Source of the DNA: Pseudomonas jessenii
Lineage (GTDB): Bacteria > Pseudomonadota > Gammaproteobacteria > Pseudomonadales > Pseudomonadaceae
Direction: 5' to 3'
NCBI RefSeq assembly: GCF_002236115.1
Contig: NZ_NIWT01000001.1
Span: 186,001 to 250,000, forward strand
DNA length: 64,000 bases
The position numbers were made by a program, and so were the translations under genes. Shown one piece after another: positions 24,450-34,126 of the stretch (position 1 is its first letter; each line of letters starts with the position of its first letter). The notes below the pieces were generated by a model. That model worked only from the letters and a program-made list of their open reading frames with translations. It was not told where the DNA came from and made no database searches.

Positions 24450-24551
24450 TCGAATTGCACTCGCAGGGGCTATGGCCTGCAACTGGTCTTCAGCGATGGG
24501 CATGAACGGGGGATTTATCCGTGGGCGTATCTGGCACGACTCACCTCTTGA
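24430..24551 (+). pseudogene. DUF971 gene 3' fragment, copy 3
   Basis: About 120 bp matching the DUF971 3' end. It encodes DARVWVIELHSQG, then after a 1-base insertion GYGLQLVFSDGHERGIYPWAYL and a stop. The frameshift is independent of that in copy 2. Core 24467-24526 is identical to copy 2. The MFS stop codon lies within it. Confidence 0.92.
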
Positions 24552-24566
24552 GTCACTGAAATCCAA

Positions 24567-24653
24567 TGTGGGAGCGAGCTTGCTCGCGATGAGGCCCGGT
24601 CAGTCGACACACATGTTGAATGAAAGACCATCGCGAGCAAGCTCGCTCCCACA
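24567..24653. repeat. REP pair
   Basis: Inverted GTGGGAGCGAGCTTGCTCGC copies between the third DUF971 fragment and lexA2. Confidence 0.92.
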
Positions 24654-24708
24654 GGTCACTGGTCCTGCCACCAGATGATTGACGGTTCTTGCCAGGCAAA
24701 AGCCAAAA

Positions 24709-24724
24709 GAGTACAAATGTACTC
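24709..24724. promoter_or_regulatory. LexA2-type operator
   Basis: Perfect 6-bp arms GAGTAC-AAAT-GTACTC. This is the GTAC-N4-GTAC form associated with the second LexA of pseudomonads, not the CTGT-N8-ACAG box. It covers one possible lexA2 start codon. Confidence 0.75.
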
Positions 24725-25334
24725 CATGACGACTCTGACTCCCCGCCGTACCGCCATCCTGACCTTTATCCGCGATCGCATCGCCGAGCACGGTCAGCCT
24801 CCGAGCCTCGCTGAAATCAGCGAGGCGTTCGGTTTTGCCTCCCGCAGCGTGGCGCGCAAGCATGTGCTGGCGCTGACCGAAGCCGGGTTTATCGAGGTCA
24901 ACCCGCATCAGGCCCGGGGTATTCGCCTGCTCGGGCAGCCGTCGCGTCCCGAGTTGCTGGACATTCCGGTGCTCGGCCGGGTGGCGGCCGGTGCGCCGAT
25001 CGGGGCCGATGCGGAGGTCCATAGCCGCTTGCTGCTCGATCCGTCGATCTTCTCGCGGGTGCCGGACTACATGCTGCGGGTCCGGGGTGACTCGATGATC
25101 GAGGACGGCATTCTCGATGGCGATCTGGTGGGCGTGCACCGCAACCCCGAGGCGCTCAATGGCCAGATCGTCGTGGCGCGACTCGACGGCGAAGTCACCA
25201 TCAAGCGCTTCGAGCGGGTCGGCGATGTGGTTCGCCTGCTGCCACGCAACCCGGCCTACCGGCCGATCATTGTCGAAGCCGACCGGGACCTGGCCATCGA
25301 AGGCGTGTTCTGTGGCCTGGTGAGGCAAGGCTGA
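24717..25334 (+). CDS. lexA2: LexA-type SOS repressor of the mutagenesis cassette (LexA2)
   Basis: About 205 aa (202 if ATG 24726 is used). The N-terminal winged helix is TPRRTAILTFIRDRI...SLAEISEAFGFASRSVARKH. The Ala-Gly cleavage site lies in RVAAGAP, the catalytic Ser in GDSMIEDG and the catalytic Lys in LDGEVTIKRF, all intact for RecA-stimulated self-cleavage. It heads lexA2-imuA-imuB-dnaE2, overlapping imuA by one base. In Pseudomonas putida such a LexA2 controls this cassette rather than the general SOS regulon; the same is expected here from the box over its start. Confidence 0.94.
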   Translation: MYSMTTLTPRRTAILTFIRDRIAEHGQPPSLAEISEAFGFASRSVARKHVLALTEAGFIEVNPHQARGIRLLGQPSRPELLDIPVLGRVAAGAPIGADAEVHSRLLLDPSIFSRVPDYMLRVRGDSMIEDGILDGDLVGVHRNPEALNGQIVVARLDGEVTIKRFERVGDVVRLLPRNPAYRPIIVEADRDLAIEGVFCGLVRQG

Positions 25335-25951
25335 TGGGTGCCGTCGTTGCGCTGGATACGCTGTTCAATGGCGGCCAGGTCTGGAAGGGCCGGCCTGCGC
25401 CACCGGCCGCCAGCCCGCAACCCACCGGGCATGCCGCGCTGGACGCCGCATTGCCCAGCGGAGGCTGGCCGGAGGCGGCGCTGACGGAAATCCTCTTGGC
25501 CGGGCAGGGCGTGGGCGAGTTGCAACTGGTGTGGCCGACGCTGGCACGGCTGTCGGCGGCGGGCGAGCACATCGTGCTGGTGGCGCCGCCTTATGTGCCG
25601 TATCCCCAGGCGTGGCAGGGTGCCGGGGTCGATCTGCGTCAGTTATCGATCATCCAGGCCAGCGAGCGCGATGCGCTGTGGGCCGCGGAACAATGCCTGC
25701 GTTCGGGCAGTTGCGGCGCGGTGCTGTGCTGGCCACACAAGGCCGATGACCGTGCCTTGCGCCGCTTGCAGGTGGCGGCGGAAACCGGCCAGACCCTGGC
25801 CTTCGCCTATCGCCCCCTCAGTGAAGCGATCAATCCTTCGCCGGCGGCCCTGCGCATTGCCATCGATGCCCGACCGGCACAACTGCGCGTGCTCAAGTGC
25901 CGCGGCGGCCTGGCCCGTTCGGCGCCGATTGCCTTCGCCGTGGGGCATTGA
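25334..25951 (+). CDS. imuA: ImuA, SOS mutasome accessory protein
   Basis: A 205-aa RecA/SulA-like protein with GHAALDAALPSGGWPEAALTE near residues 32-52, the characteristic start of ImuA. It lacks a functional Walker A motif. In the family it partners ImuB and DnaE2 in damage-induced translesion synthesis. The ATG overlaps the lexA2 TGA, and imuB starts 7 bp after its stop. Confidence 0.92.
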   Translation: MGAVVALDTLFNGGQVWKGRPAPPAASPQPTGHAALDAALPSGGWPEAALTEILLAGQGVGELQLVWPTLARLSAAGEHIVLVAPPYVPYPQAWQGAGVDLRQLSIIQASERDALWAAEQCLRSGSCGAVLCWPHKADDRALRRLQVAAETGQTLAFAYRPLSEAINPSPAALRIAIDARPAQLRVLKCRGGLARSAPIAFAVGH

Positions 25952-25958
25952 GGTTGCC

Positions 25959-27374
25959 ATGCGCTGGGTCTGCATTGTTTTCCCGCAATTGGCGCTGGAC
26001 GCGGTACTGCGTCAGCGCGCCGATCCCGAGGAGCCCCTGGCGTTGCTGACCGGCCCGGCCCAGCGCCGGGTGCTGAAGGCCGTCAACGGCGCAGCGCGGG
26101 CGCTGGGCTTGTGTCCCGGCCAGTCCATGAGCGCGGCACAGGCCTTGAGCAAAGGCTTTGTCACGGCCGAATACGACGCCGCTGAAATCGAACACTGGCA
26201 GCAGTTTCTCGCCGCCTGGGCCTATCGCTTCAGTTCCCAGGTCAGCGTGCATTACCCCCGGGCCGTGGTGTTCGAGATCGAATCCAGCCTCGGTTTGTTC
26301 GGCGCCTGGCCGCAATTCGAAGCGCTTTTGCGCCGTGAGCTCGACGAACTGGGATTTCGGCACCGCATCGTGGCCGCGCCCAACCCGGTGGCGGCGCGGG
26401 TGCTGGCCAACGCCTATGACGGTCTGGTGGTGCCGGACGATCAAGCCTTGCAGCATCACCTGGGGCAAATGCCTGTCGACCGGATCGGCCTCGAAGCCTC
26501 GGTCGCCACGGCCTTGTCGCGCATGGGCTTGCGCACCTTGAGCCAGGTGCAGGCGCTGCCCCGGCATAGCCTGGCCCGGCGTTTCGAGGCTCAGGTGCTC
26601 AAGCATCTGGATGCCCTGTCGGGTTTGCGGCGGCTGGCGCTGGCGTTTTACCTGCCGCCGGACCGCTTCGATGTGCGGATCGAGCTCAATTTCGATGTGC
26701 AGTCCCATCAAGCCTTGCTGTTTCCGTTGCGCCGGTTGACCGGCGACCTGTCGGCGTTCCTCTGTGGTCGCGACAGCGGCGTACAGCGTTTCGACCTGCA
26801 TCTGGAACACGCCGGGTTGCCGGATACGCTCATCAAGGTCGGCCTGCTCAGCGCCGAGCGCGATCCGGCGATGCTCTTCGAACTGGCCCGGGGGCGGCTG
26901 GAGCAAGTCCAGGTCGAGGCGCCGGTGCGCGGCTTTCGCTTGCGCGCCGAGGATTTGCCGACCTTCGTGCCCCAGCATCGGGAACTGTTCGACGATCGCC
27001 CGCAGCAGTCCTTGCCCTGGGAGCAACTGCGCGAACGTCTGCGTGCACGGCTGGGGGATGACGCGGTACATGGCCTGCGCTTCCAGGCCGATCACCGGCC
27101 CGAGTGTGCATGGCAGGCCAGTGCCGACAGCCAGCCCTGCGCGGTGCCGGCCGCGGTGAAACGGCCGGGCTGGCTGCTGACTGAACCGCTGGCCGTGCAT
27201 CAGGGCTCGGCGCGCATCCTCATGGGGCCGGAACGCATCGAGTCCGGTTGGTGGGACGGTGACGACGTACGCCGTGACTATTACCTGATCGAAACCCGTG
27301 CAGGCCAACAGGGCTGGGCCTACCGGGCGGTCGGTGAGGACGGCCCGCTGTGGTTGCAGGGCTGGTTCGCATGA
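25959..27374 (+). CDS. imuB: ImuB, Y-family polymerase-like mutasome protein
   Basis: A 471-aa protein of the DNA polymerase Y family starting [16 protein letters not shown]. The N-terminal palm-like region has lost the acidic catalytic residues of DinB, as is typical for ImuB, which acts as a hub that docks DnaE2 and the beta clamp. The frame runs on from inside imuA, but this ATG gives the normal N-terminus. The stop overlaps the dnaE2 start (ATGA). Confidence 0.93.
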   Translation: MRWVCIVFPQLALDAVLRQRADPEEPLALLTGPAQRRVLKAVNGAARALGLCPGQSMSAAQALSKGFVTAEYDAAEIEHWQQFLAAWAYRFSSQVSVHYPRAVVFEIESSLGLFGAWPQFEALLRRELDELGFRHRIVAAPNPVAARVLANAYDGLVVPDDQALQHHLGQMPVDRIGLEASVATALSRMGLRTLSQVQALPRHSLARRFEAQVLKHLDALSGLRRLALAFYLPPDRFDVRIELNFDVQSHQALLFPLRRLTGDLSAFLCGRDSGVQRFDLHLEHAGLPDTLIKVGLLSAERDPAMLFELARGRLEQVQVEAPVRGFRLRAEDLPTFVPQHRELFDDRPQQSLPWEQLRERLRARLGDDAVHGLRFQADHRPECAWQASADSQPCAVPAAVKRPGWLLTEPLAVHQGSARILMGPERIESGWWDGDDVRRDYYLIETRAGQQGWAYRAVGEDGPLWLQGWFA

Positions 27375-30300
27375 GCATCGACTATGCCGAACTGCACTGC
27401 CTGTCGAACTTCAGCTTCCAGCGCGGTGCCTCCAGTGCCCTCGAGCTGTTCCAGCGCGCGAAAAAACAGGGTTATCAAGCCCTGGCGATCACCGACGAAT
27501 GTACCCTGGCGGGCATCGTTCGCGCCTGGCAAGCGGCGAAGTCCGTGGAGTTGCCGCTGATCATCGGCAGTGAAATACGCATCGAGAACGGTCCGAAACT
27601 GGTGCTGCTGGTGGAGAGCCTCGAGGGCTATCAGGCGCTGTGCCGATTGATCACACGCGCCCGGCGGCGCACGCAGAAAGGCCAGTATCAGGTGCTGCGC
27701 GAAGACTTCAGCGAACCGTTGCCGGGCCTGTTGGCGTTGTGGGTGCCGGACGCTGTCGATGCCTTTGAACAGGGGCGCTGGCTCAAACAGGTCTTCGCCG
27801 AGCGCGTGTGGCTGGCGGTGCAGTTGCACCGCGGTCAGGACGATGCCCGGCGCCTGAACGATCTGCTGAGCCTGGCCAGGGAGTTGCGTATTGCGGCCGT
27901 GGCCAGTGGCGATGTGCACATGCATGCTCGCGGCCGGCGCGCCTTGCAGGACACCATGACCGCGATCCGTCATCACCTGCCGGTGGCCGATGCCGGGCTG
28001 CGCCTGCATCCCAACGGCGAACGCCATCTGCGCAGCCTGGACGTGCTGGGGGAACTTTATCCGCCCGGCTTGCTGGCAGAAACGCTGAACATCGCCCGGC
28101 GCTGCACCTTTGATCTTGGCCAGTTGCGTTATCAATATCCTCGCGAACTGGTGCCAGAAGGGCACAGCGCAGAGTCCTGGCTGCGGGCGTTGACCGAGCG
28201 AGGGATGCGCGAGCGATGGCCCGACGGTGCAAGCGAAAAGGTTCGCGGGCTGATCGACAAGGAGCTCGGGCTGATCGCCGAGCTGGGTTATGAAAGCTAT
28301 TTCCTGACCGTTCAGGACATCGTCGCCTTCGCTCGGCGCGAGAAAATTCTCTGCCAGGGCCGAGGCTCTGCGGCCAACTCGGCGGTGTGTTTCGCCCTGG
28401 GCATCACCGAGATCGACCCCGAGCGAATGAACATGCTGTTTGAGCGCTTTCTCTCCAGGGAGCGCAACGAGCCACCGGATATCGATGTGGACTTCGAGCA
28501 CGAACGCCGCGAAGAAGTCTTGCAGTACGTGTTCCAACGCTATGGTCGGACCCGCGCGGCACTGACAGCCGTGGTCAGCACTTACCATGCGGCCGGTGCG
28601 GTGCGCGATGTGGCCAAGGCGCTGGGTTTGCCGCCAGACCAGATTAATGCCCTGGCCGATTGCTGTGGTCACTGGAGTGATGAAACGCCGCCCGTGGAGC
28701 GCCTGCGTGAAGGCGGTTTCGACCCTGAAAGCCCGGTGTTGCGCCGGGTGTTGAGTTTGACGCAGCAACTGATCGGCTTCCCCCGGCATCTGTCCCAGCA
28801 CCCCGGCGGCTTCGTCATTTCCGAGCAGCCGCTGGATCACCTCGTGCCGGTGGAAAACGCCGCGATGGCCGAGCGCACTATCATCCAGTGGGACAAGGAC
28901 GATCTCGATGCGGTCGGGTTGCTCAAGGTGGATATCCTGGCCCTGGGCATGCTCAGCGCGATTCGTCGCTGTTTCGACTTGCTGCGCCGTCATCGCAACC
29001 GGGACTTGAGCCTGGCAACGGTGCCCTCCGAGGATTCACAGACCTACGACATGATCGGTCGTGCAGACACCATCGGCGTGTTCCAGATCGAATCCCGGGC
29101 GCAAATGTCGATGCTGCCCAGGCTCAAGCCCCGCAAGTTCTATGACCTGGTGATCGAGGTGGCCATCGTTCGCCCCGGACCTATCCAGGGCGGCATGGTG
29201 CATCCGTACCTGCGTCGTCGAAACAAGGAAGAGCTTGAAACCTACCCCTCCGAAGAGTTGCGGGAGGTGTTGAAACGCACCCTTGGCGTTCCTCTGTTTC
29301 AGGAACAGGTGATGCAGATCGCCATCGTCGCCGCCGACTACAGCCCCGGCGAGGCCGACCAGCTACGCCGCTCCATGGCTGCCTGGAAACGCCACGGCGG
29401 GCTCGAACCGCACAAGGATCGACTGGCCGCCGGCATGAAGAAAAAAGGCTACACGCCGGAGTTCGCCGCGCAGATCTTCGAACAGATCAAGGGCTTTGGC
29501 AGCTACGGTTTTCCCGAGTCTCACGCGGCCAGTTTTGCCTTGCTGACTTACGCCAGTTGCTGGTTGAAATGCCACGAGCCGGCGGCCTTCGCTTGTGCGC
29601 TGATCAACAGTTGGCCGATGGGGTTCTACAGCCCGGACCAGATTCTGCAGGACGTCCGGCGCCATCATTTGCAGGTTCGCCCGGTGGACGTGCGCACCAG
29701 CGACTGGGATTGCAGTCTGGAACCGATCAGCGATGCGCAACCGGCGATTCGCTTGGGGCTACGCATGATCAAGGGCTTTCGCGAGGACGATGCCCGACGC
29801 ATCGAGGCGGCACGCTCCAAAGGGGCGTTTGCCGACATTGCCGACCTCGGCGAACGGGCGCGACTCGATGCCCGCGCCCAGGAGCAACTGGCCGATGCCG
29901 GCGCGTTGCGTGGACTGGCCGGCGACCGGCATCGGGCACGTTGGGAAGTGGCCGGGGTACAAAAGCAGCTGGGTTTGTTTGCCGGCCTGCCGAGCCGGGA
30001 GGAGGACGCGGTGTCGTTGCCAAAGCCCACTGTGGGCGAGGACCTGCAAGCCGATTACGCCAGTGTCGGCACCACCCTCGGGCCGCATCCGTTGGCCCTG
30101 TTACGCGGTGAGTTGAAGGCGCGGCGCTGCCGCAGTTCGAAGGAGTTGCTGGACGTCGAGCACGGTCGGCCAGTCAGCGTTGCCGGGCTGGTCACCGGCC
30201 GACAACGTCCGGCCACCGCCAGCGGCGTGACGTTTGTCACCCTTGAGGACGAGTTCGGCAACGTCAACGTGGTGGTGTGGCGCGACCTGGCCGAGCGTCA

Positions 30301-30448
30301 GCGCCAGGTGCTGGTCGGCTCGCAGTTGCTCAAGGTCGATGGCCGCTGGGAGAAAGAGGGCGAGGTCCGGCATCTGATAGCCGGACGCTTGAGTGACCTG
30401 AGTCCGTTGCTCGATGGCATTACTGTGCGCAGTCGGGATTTTCATTGA
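27371..30448 (+). CDS. dnaE2: DnaE2, error-prone DNA polymerase III alpha subunit
   Basis: A 1025-aa C-family polymerase. An N-terminal PHP domain ([18 protein letters not shown]) is followed by the polymerase core with catalytic [13 protein letters not shown] (about residue 375) and [10 protein letters not shown]-terminal OB-fold ([12 protein letters not shown]...[16 protein letters not shown]) completes it. Shorter than replicative DnaE (about 1170 aa), as expected for DnaE2. It is the last gene of the SOS cassette and performs damage-induced mutagenic synthesis with ImuB. Confidence 0.95.
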   Translation: MSIDYAELHCLSNFSFQRGASSALELFQRAKKQGYQALAITDECTLAGIVRAWQAAKSVELPLIIGSEIRIENGPKLVLLVESLEGYQALCRLITRARRRTQKGQYQVLREDFSEPLPGLLALWVPDAVDAFEQGRWLKQVFAERVWLAVQLHRGQDDARRLNDLLSLARELRIAAVASGDVHMHARGRRALQDTMTAIRHHLPVADAGLRLHPNGERHLRSLDVLGELYPPGLLAETLNIARRCTFDLGQLRYQYPRELVPEGHSAESWLRALTERGMRERWPDGASEKVRGLIDKELGLIAELGYESYFLTVQDIVAFARREKILCQGRGSAANSAVCFALGITEIDPERMNMLFERFLSRERNEPPDIDVDFEHERREEVLQYVFQRYGRTRAALTAVVSTYHAAGAVRDVAKALGLPPDQINALADCCGHWSDETPPVERLREGGFDPESPVLRRVLSLTQQLIGFPRHLSQHPGGFVISEQPLDHLVPVENAAMAERTIIQWDKDDLDAVGLLKVDILALGMLSAIRRCFDLLRRHRNRDLSLATVPSEDSQTYDMIGRADTIGVFQIESRAQMSMLPRLKPRKFYDLVIEVAIVRPGPIQGGMVHPYLRRRNKEELETYPSEELREVLKRTLGVPLFQEQVMQIAIVAADYSPGEADQLRRSMAAWKRHGGLEPHKDRLAAGMKKKGYTPEFAAQIFEQIKGFGSYGFPESHAASFALLTYASCWLKCHEPAAFACALINSWPMGFYSPDQILQDVRRHHLQVRPVDVRTSDWDCSLEPISDAQPAIRLGLRMIKGFREDDARRIEAARSKGAFADIADLGERARLDARAQEQLADAGALRGLAGDRHRARWEVAGVQKQLGLFAGLPSREEDAVSLPKPTVGEDLQADYASVGTTLGPHPLALLRGELKARRCRSSKELLDVEHGRPVSVAGLVTGRQRPATASGVTFVTLEDEFGNVNVVVWRDLAERQRQVLVGSQLLKVDGRWEKEGEVRHLIAGRLSDLSPLLDGITVRSRDFH

Positions 30449-30465
30449 TCTGCTGCGGGAGCTTT

Positions 30466-30600
30466 TGTGGCGAGGGGGCTTGCCCCCGTTCGGCGGCGAA
30501 GCCGTCGTAAAACCGTTGAATGCGGTGTGCCTGAAATTATTGCGGTGATTGGTTTGGGGGCTGCTTCGCAGCCCAACGGGGGCAAGCCCCCTCGCCACAA
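30466..30600. repeat. REP pair, GGCGAGGGGGCTTGCCCCCG type
   Basis: Outer inverted GGCGAGGGGGCTTGCCCCCG copies with inner GGCGAAGCCG and GCTGCTTCGCAGC palindromes, between convergent dnaE2 and flavin reductase genes. Confidence 0.92.
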
Positions 30601-30634
30601 AAGCCGCTCCCCCCAGGGTTTGTGTCAATGCCTG

Positions 30635-31297
30635 TTATTTGGCCAGCGGCCAAAACCGCTCGCCACCCCCCGGCGCATCCGTCCAGGCCTGCAACGAGCG
30701 TGTCGGTAAGTCGAAGTAATCCCGCGTACGCGCATAGCCATGCCCGCCCATGCGTCCGATCGCATCCAGCCCCAACTGGTCGATGTACAGGGTTTTCGGA
30801 TCGATCAGTTCGTCACGCACATGGGCCATCAGCACTTCACCAAAGATGATCTCCCGGGATTGGCCGATGGACAGGGCCATCATCCGGCGGCACTCCAGCG
30901 CCACCGGAGCTTCGCCGATGCGCGGGCATTTGACCGTGGTGCCGGGGATGGCGGTGAGGCCGGCGGCGGTCAGTTCATCGAAGCCGGGGGCGAAGGGCAC
31001 GGCGCAGACGTTCATGGCTTCCACCAGGGCATCGCTGACGATGTTCACGGTGAATTCCTGGTTGAGCTGGATATTGCGAGTGGTGTCCTTGGGGCTTTGG
31101 TCGCCGTAGTTTTCCACGCCCAGGGCGAGGATCGGTGGATCGGCGGAAAGCGCATTGAAGAAGCTGAACGGTGCCGCGTTGATCCGGCCTTCGCCGTCGA
31201 CGGTGGTGACCAGGGCTATCGGCCGTGGCACGACGCTGCCGATCAGGATCTTGTATTTGTCCCGTGGGCTCAATGTGCTGAAGTCGAAGCTTTGCAT
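30635..31297 (-). CDS. flavin reductase-like FMN-binding protein
   Basis: A 220-aa protein of the flavin-reductase/split-barrel family: LIGSVVPRPIALVTTVDGEGRINAAPFS at the N-terminus is the FMN-binding signature region (residues about 18-45). It lies 12 bp downstream of the amidohydrolase gene and is probably co-transcribed. It could reduce FMN for a monooxygenase, but no monooxygenase is in this operon, so its partner is unclear. Confidence 0.9.
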   Translation of the reverse strand: MQSFDFSTLSPRDKYKILIGSVVPRPIALVTTVDGEGRINAAPFSFFNALSADPPILALGVENYGDQSPKDTTRNIQLNQEFTVNIVSDALVEAMNVCAVPFAPGFDELTAAGLTAIPGTTVKCPRIGEAPVALECRRMMALSIGQSREIIFGEVLMAHVRDELIDPKTLYIDQLGLDAIGRMGGHGYARTRDYFDLPTRSLQAWTDAPGGGERFWPLAK

Positions 31298-31309
31298 GGG
31301 CAGAAATCT

Positions 31310-32797
31310 CTAGAGAAGTGGATCAATCGCGCTCAGTGGCGCCTGTGCGCTGTAGTCGTCGGCGAACGGGATGGCGGGCTGGAACAGGCTTTTCCAGTCC
31401 GGTTGGCCAAAGGCCCGGTCGCTGTGGCTGCGCATCAATTTTTCGAATTGGCGTTGGGCCTGGCGTTGCAGGGCGGGGTAGTCGAGGCCCTCGACCTGGC
31501 CGTCCTGCATCACGCAGCGGCCGTCGATGTAGCTGGCGATACAGTCGTCACCGCGACCGGCCAGAACAAGATTTTTCAGTGGATCGAATAGCGGCCCCAG
31601 GTGCATCCCGCGCAGGTTGAACACGGTGATGTCGGCCTTGGCCCCGGGCGCCAGGCGTCCGAGATCGTCGCGGCCCAGTGCCTTGGCACCGCCGAGGGTC
31701 GCGGCGTTGTACAGGTCCAGCGTGCTGGTCAGATCGTTACCGCCTTCCATAAGGCGAGCGATGTTCAGGCCCTGGCGCATGTTGTCCAGCAAGTCCGCCG
31801 GCCAGGTGTCGGTGCCCAGGGCGAAGTTGATGCCTTTGGCCCGATAGCGTCCGAACGAGTTCAGCGCCTCGCCATCCCGGGCGAACACCACCGGGCAATG
31901 CACCAGACTTGCGCCACCATCCACCACCCGTTGCAGGTCGTCATCGCCTCGGGTGTAGATGCCGTGGGGCAGCAGGCTGCGCGGGGTCAAAAGCCCATGC
32001 TGCTGCAACCAGCCCAGTGGCGAGGTGCCGCGCAGTTGCTCGACCATCGCCACTTCACCGAGGCCCTGGCAGCAGTGCAAACGCATCGGTGCGTTGAGTT
32101 CCCGGCTCAGCGCGGTGGTGCGTTGCAGCAACGCCGGGGTGCAGGTCTGGATGCGATCGGGCAGCAGTGCACCGCGAATCAGGCCGTTGTGCGCGCCGTC
32201 GAAATCCCGGAAAAACCGCTCGGCGGCGTCGAGCCCGGCCATGCCCCGGGTTTCGTCCCAGTGGTGCGCCAGGGTTCCATCGGCCTGCCAGTAACTCATG
32301 CCGCTCATGTAGCAGGGACCGAGGTAAGTGCGTAGCCCCAGTTCGGCGGCCACACCTGCCACCGCCGCAAATTCGTCGTAGGTCTCGGCCCACTCGCGGT
32401 AATACATCGAGGTGATCGGCATGGCCGTGGTGATGCCGTTGCGGATCAGTTGGGTGAAGGCGTAGCGGTATTTGAAGACTTCTTCTTCGGGGCTGTAGCT
32501 TTCCCGCGATCCACGCGCCAGATACTGCGCCGACCACATCCGGCCCATGTCGCGCTCGTCGCCGTTGTCCAGGGTCAGCACCGTGGAATCGAGATCGCCC
32601 AAGGCATCCAGATCGATGAAGCCGGGACCGATCAGCGCATTACCGTAATCAACCCACTGATCCACCGGCCCCGCATAGCCACGCCCGACAAACTCGATGC
32701 GTGCGCCTTCGAACACCACTTCGCCATCGCGCCACAACACATGCCGCGTGCCGTCGAAACCGACCACGCAGCTGGCCCGCAAGCCGATGCGCTTCAC
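31310..32797 (-). CDS. amidohydrolase-family protein with altered metal site
   Basis: A 495-aa protein of the TRZ/ATZ/cytosine-deaminase branch, overlapping the upstream amidohydrolase by GTGA (GTG start). The later metal or catalytic residues are visible: LHCCQG, LLPHGIY and LGTDTWP. The strand-1 HxH motif (normally PGFxxxHxH) reads GPGFIDLDALGDLD, so both histidines are gone. It may be catalytically altered or a non-hydrolytic partner of the other amidohydrolase. Substrate unknown, likely an aminated heterocycle or related compound. Confidence 0.85.
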   Translation of the reverse strand: MKRIGLRASCVVGFDGTRHVLWRDGEVVFEGARIEFVGRGYAGPVDQWVDYGNALIGPGFIDLDALGDLDSTVLTLDNGDERDMGRMWSAQYLARGSRESYSPEEEVFKYRYAFTQLIRNGITTAMPITSMYYREWAETYDEFAAVAGVAAELGLRTYLGPCYMSGMSYWQADGTLAHHWDETRGMAGLDAAERFFRDFDGAHNGLIRGALLPDRIQTCTPALLQRTTALSRELNAPMRLHCCQGLGEVAMVEQLRGTSPLGWLQQHGLLTPRSLLPHGIYTRGDDDLQRVVDGGASLVHCPVVFARDGEALNSFGRYRAKGINFALGTDTWPADLLDNMRQGLNIARLMEGGNDLTSTLDLYNAATLGGAKALGRDDLGRLAPGAKADITVFNLRGMHLGPLFDPLKNLVLAGRGDDCIASYIDGRCVMQDGQVEGLDYPALQRQAQRQFEKLMRSHSDRAFGQPDWKSLFQPAIPFADDYSAQAPLSAIDPLL

Positions 32798-33990
32798 AAA
32801 CGGCTGTCCAGCAAGCGACCACCTGCAGCAATCAACTGGCCCGCGCGATAGACCTGACGCAACGGCCGCGAAACCACCGCCTCACCCAGTGTTTGTACCG
32901 GCATCAACAGGAAGTCCGCCGGCTGGCCAATCTCCAGGCGATTGGCTTGGCAACCCAGCGCCTGGGCGCCGTTGACGGTCGCCGCCTCGAACGCTGCCGC
33001 CAGTTCTTCGTCCTTGTTCAAGTCGAAGCGGAACGCCAGCAACATCGCCCGCTCCAGCATGTCGCCGTTGCCCATGGGCGACCAGGCATCACGAATACCG
33101 TCCGAGCCCAGGCACACATTCACGCCGGTTTCGCGCAGGGCCAGGAACGGCGGCACCGCGCAATCGGCCGGGGCCGAGCTCATCAGCGAAATGCCCAATG
33201 TGGCCAGACGTTCGGCCACCGGTTTGACCTGGCTCCACGGCAACATCCCCAGGCAGTACGCGTGGCTGATCATCACCCGGCCTTGGCGGCCGAAGCGCTC
33301 GGTGTAGTCGGCAATCAGGGCGATCTGCCACAGCCCCAGCTCACCTTTGTCATGCAGGTGAATGTCGACGCCCCGGTCGAATTCGCTGGCCAGTTTGAAG
33401 ACGAAATCCAGTTGTGCGACAGGGTCGTTATCGATACCACACGGGTCCAGCCCGCCGACGTTCTCCACGCCCAGGGCCATGGCTTCGCGCATCAGTTCGG
33501 CGGTGCCGGGGCGGCTGATCAAACCAGTCTGCGGGAACACCACCAGTTGCAGGTCGATCAGGTCGCGGTAGTTTTCACGCAGTTGCTGCATGGCCTCGAC
33601 ATGCCGCAGGCCGAATTCCGGGTCGATGTCGACGTGGCAACGCATGGTCAGCGAGCCGCGGGCGATGCAGTTTTCCAGCAGGGCGCCGGCGCGTTGCGCA
33701 ATCGGTGTGGTGACTTCACGCAGGATGCGCCGTTCGTTGGCGATGTAGTCCTTGAGGGTCGGGCCGGCACTGTTGGGGCGCCAGGGCTGGCCCCAGAGGG
33801 TTTTGTCCAGGTGCACGTGGCTTTCCACCAGGGCGGGGGTGAGCAACTGGTTCTGGCCGTCGATGTCGGTGGCCGACAGGGCTTCGTTCGAAGCGGGGCG
33901 GCGTTGGCTGAAGCGGCCGTTTTCGATCAGCAGGTCTTCGGCGGTGGCGCCGTAGGGGCGCACGTTGCGCAGCCAGCGGGGTTGATTCAT
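32794..33990 (-). CDS. cytosine-deaminase-like amidohydrolase
   Basis: About 398 aa starting MNQPRWLRN after GAGGTT. Full metal-site motifs are seen: ESHVHLDKTLWG (strand 1 HxH), CHVDIDPEFGLRH, DIHLHDKGE, MISHAYCLGM and CLGSDGIRDAWSP, as in cytosine and isoguanine deaminases. It deaminates a pyrimidine-, purine- or triazine-like ring or a related amine. The frame continues upstream into a REP. It shares a message with the second amidohydrolase and the flavin reductase, and lies 3' of a polyamine-type importer. Confidence 0.9.
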   Translation of the reverse strand: MNQPRWLRNVRPYGATAEDLLIENGRFSQRRPASNEALSATDIDGQNQLLTPALVESHVHLDKTLWGQPWRPNSAGPTLKDYIANERRILREVTTPIAQRAGALLENCIARGSLTMRCHVDIDPEFGLRHVEAMQQLRENYRDLIDLQLVVFPQTGLISRPGTAELMREAMALGVENVGGLDPCGIDNDPVAQLDFVFKLASEFDRGVDIHLHDKGELGLWQIALIADYTERFGRQGRVMISHAYCLGMLPWSQVKPVAERLATLGISLMSSAPADCAVPPFLALRETGVNVCLGSDGIRDAWSPMGNGDMLERAMLLAFRFDLNKDEELAAAFEAATVNGAQALGCQANRLEIGQPADFLLMPVQTLGEAVVSRPLRQVYRAGQLIAAGGRLLDSRL

Positions 33991-34026
33991 TGCAAACCTC
34001 AAATTCAGTGGTGTCTTGGCGGGCCT

Positions 34027-34103
34027 CATCGCGAGCAAGCTCGCTCCCACAGTAGATCTTTGACGCTCACAAAATCCCTGTGGGAGCGAGCTTGCTCGCG
34101 ATG
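34027..34103. repeat. REP pair
   Basis: Inverted GGGAGCGAGCTTGCTCGCGA copies between the importer binding-protein gene and the amidohydrolase gene of the same direction. Confidence 0.92.
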
Positions 34104-34126
34104 GGCGCGACTCGGTCTAAAGGCAA

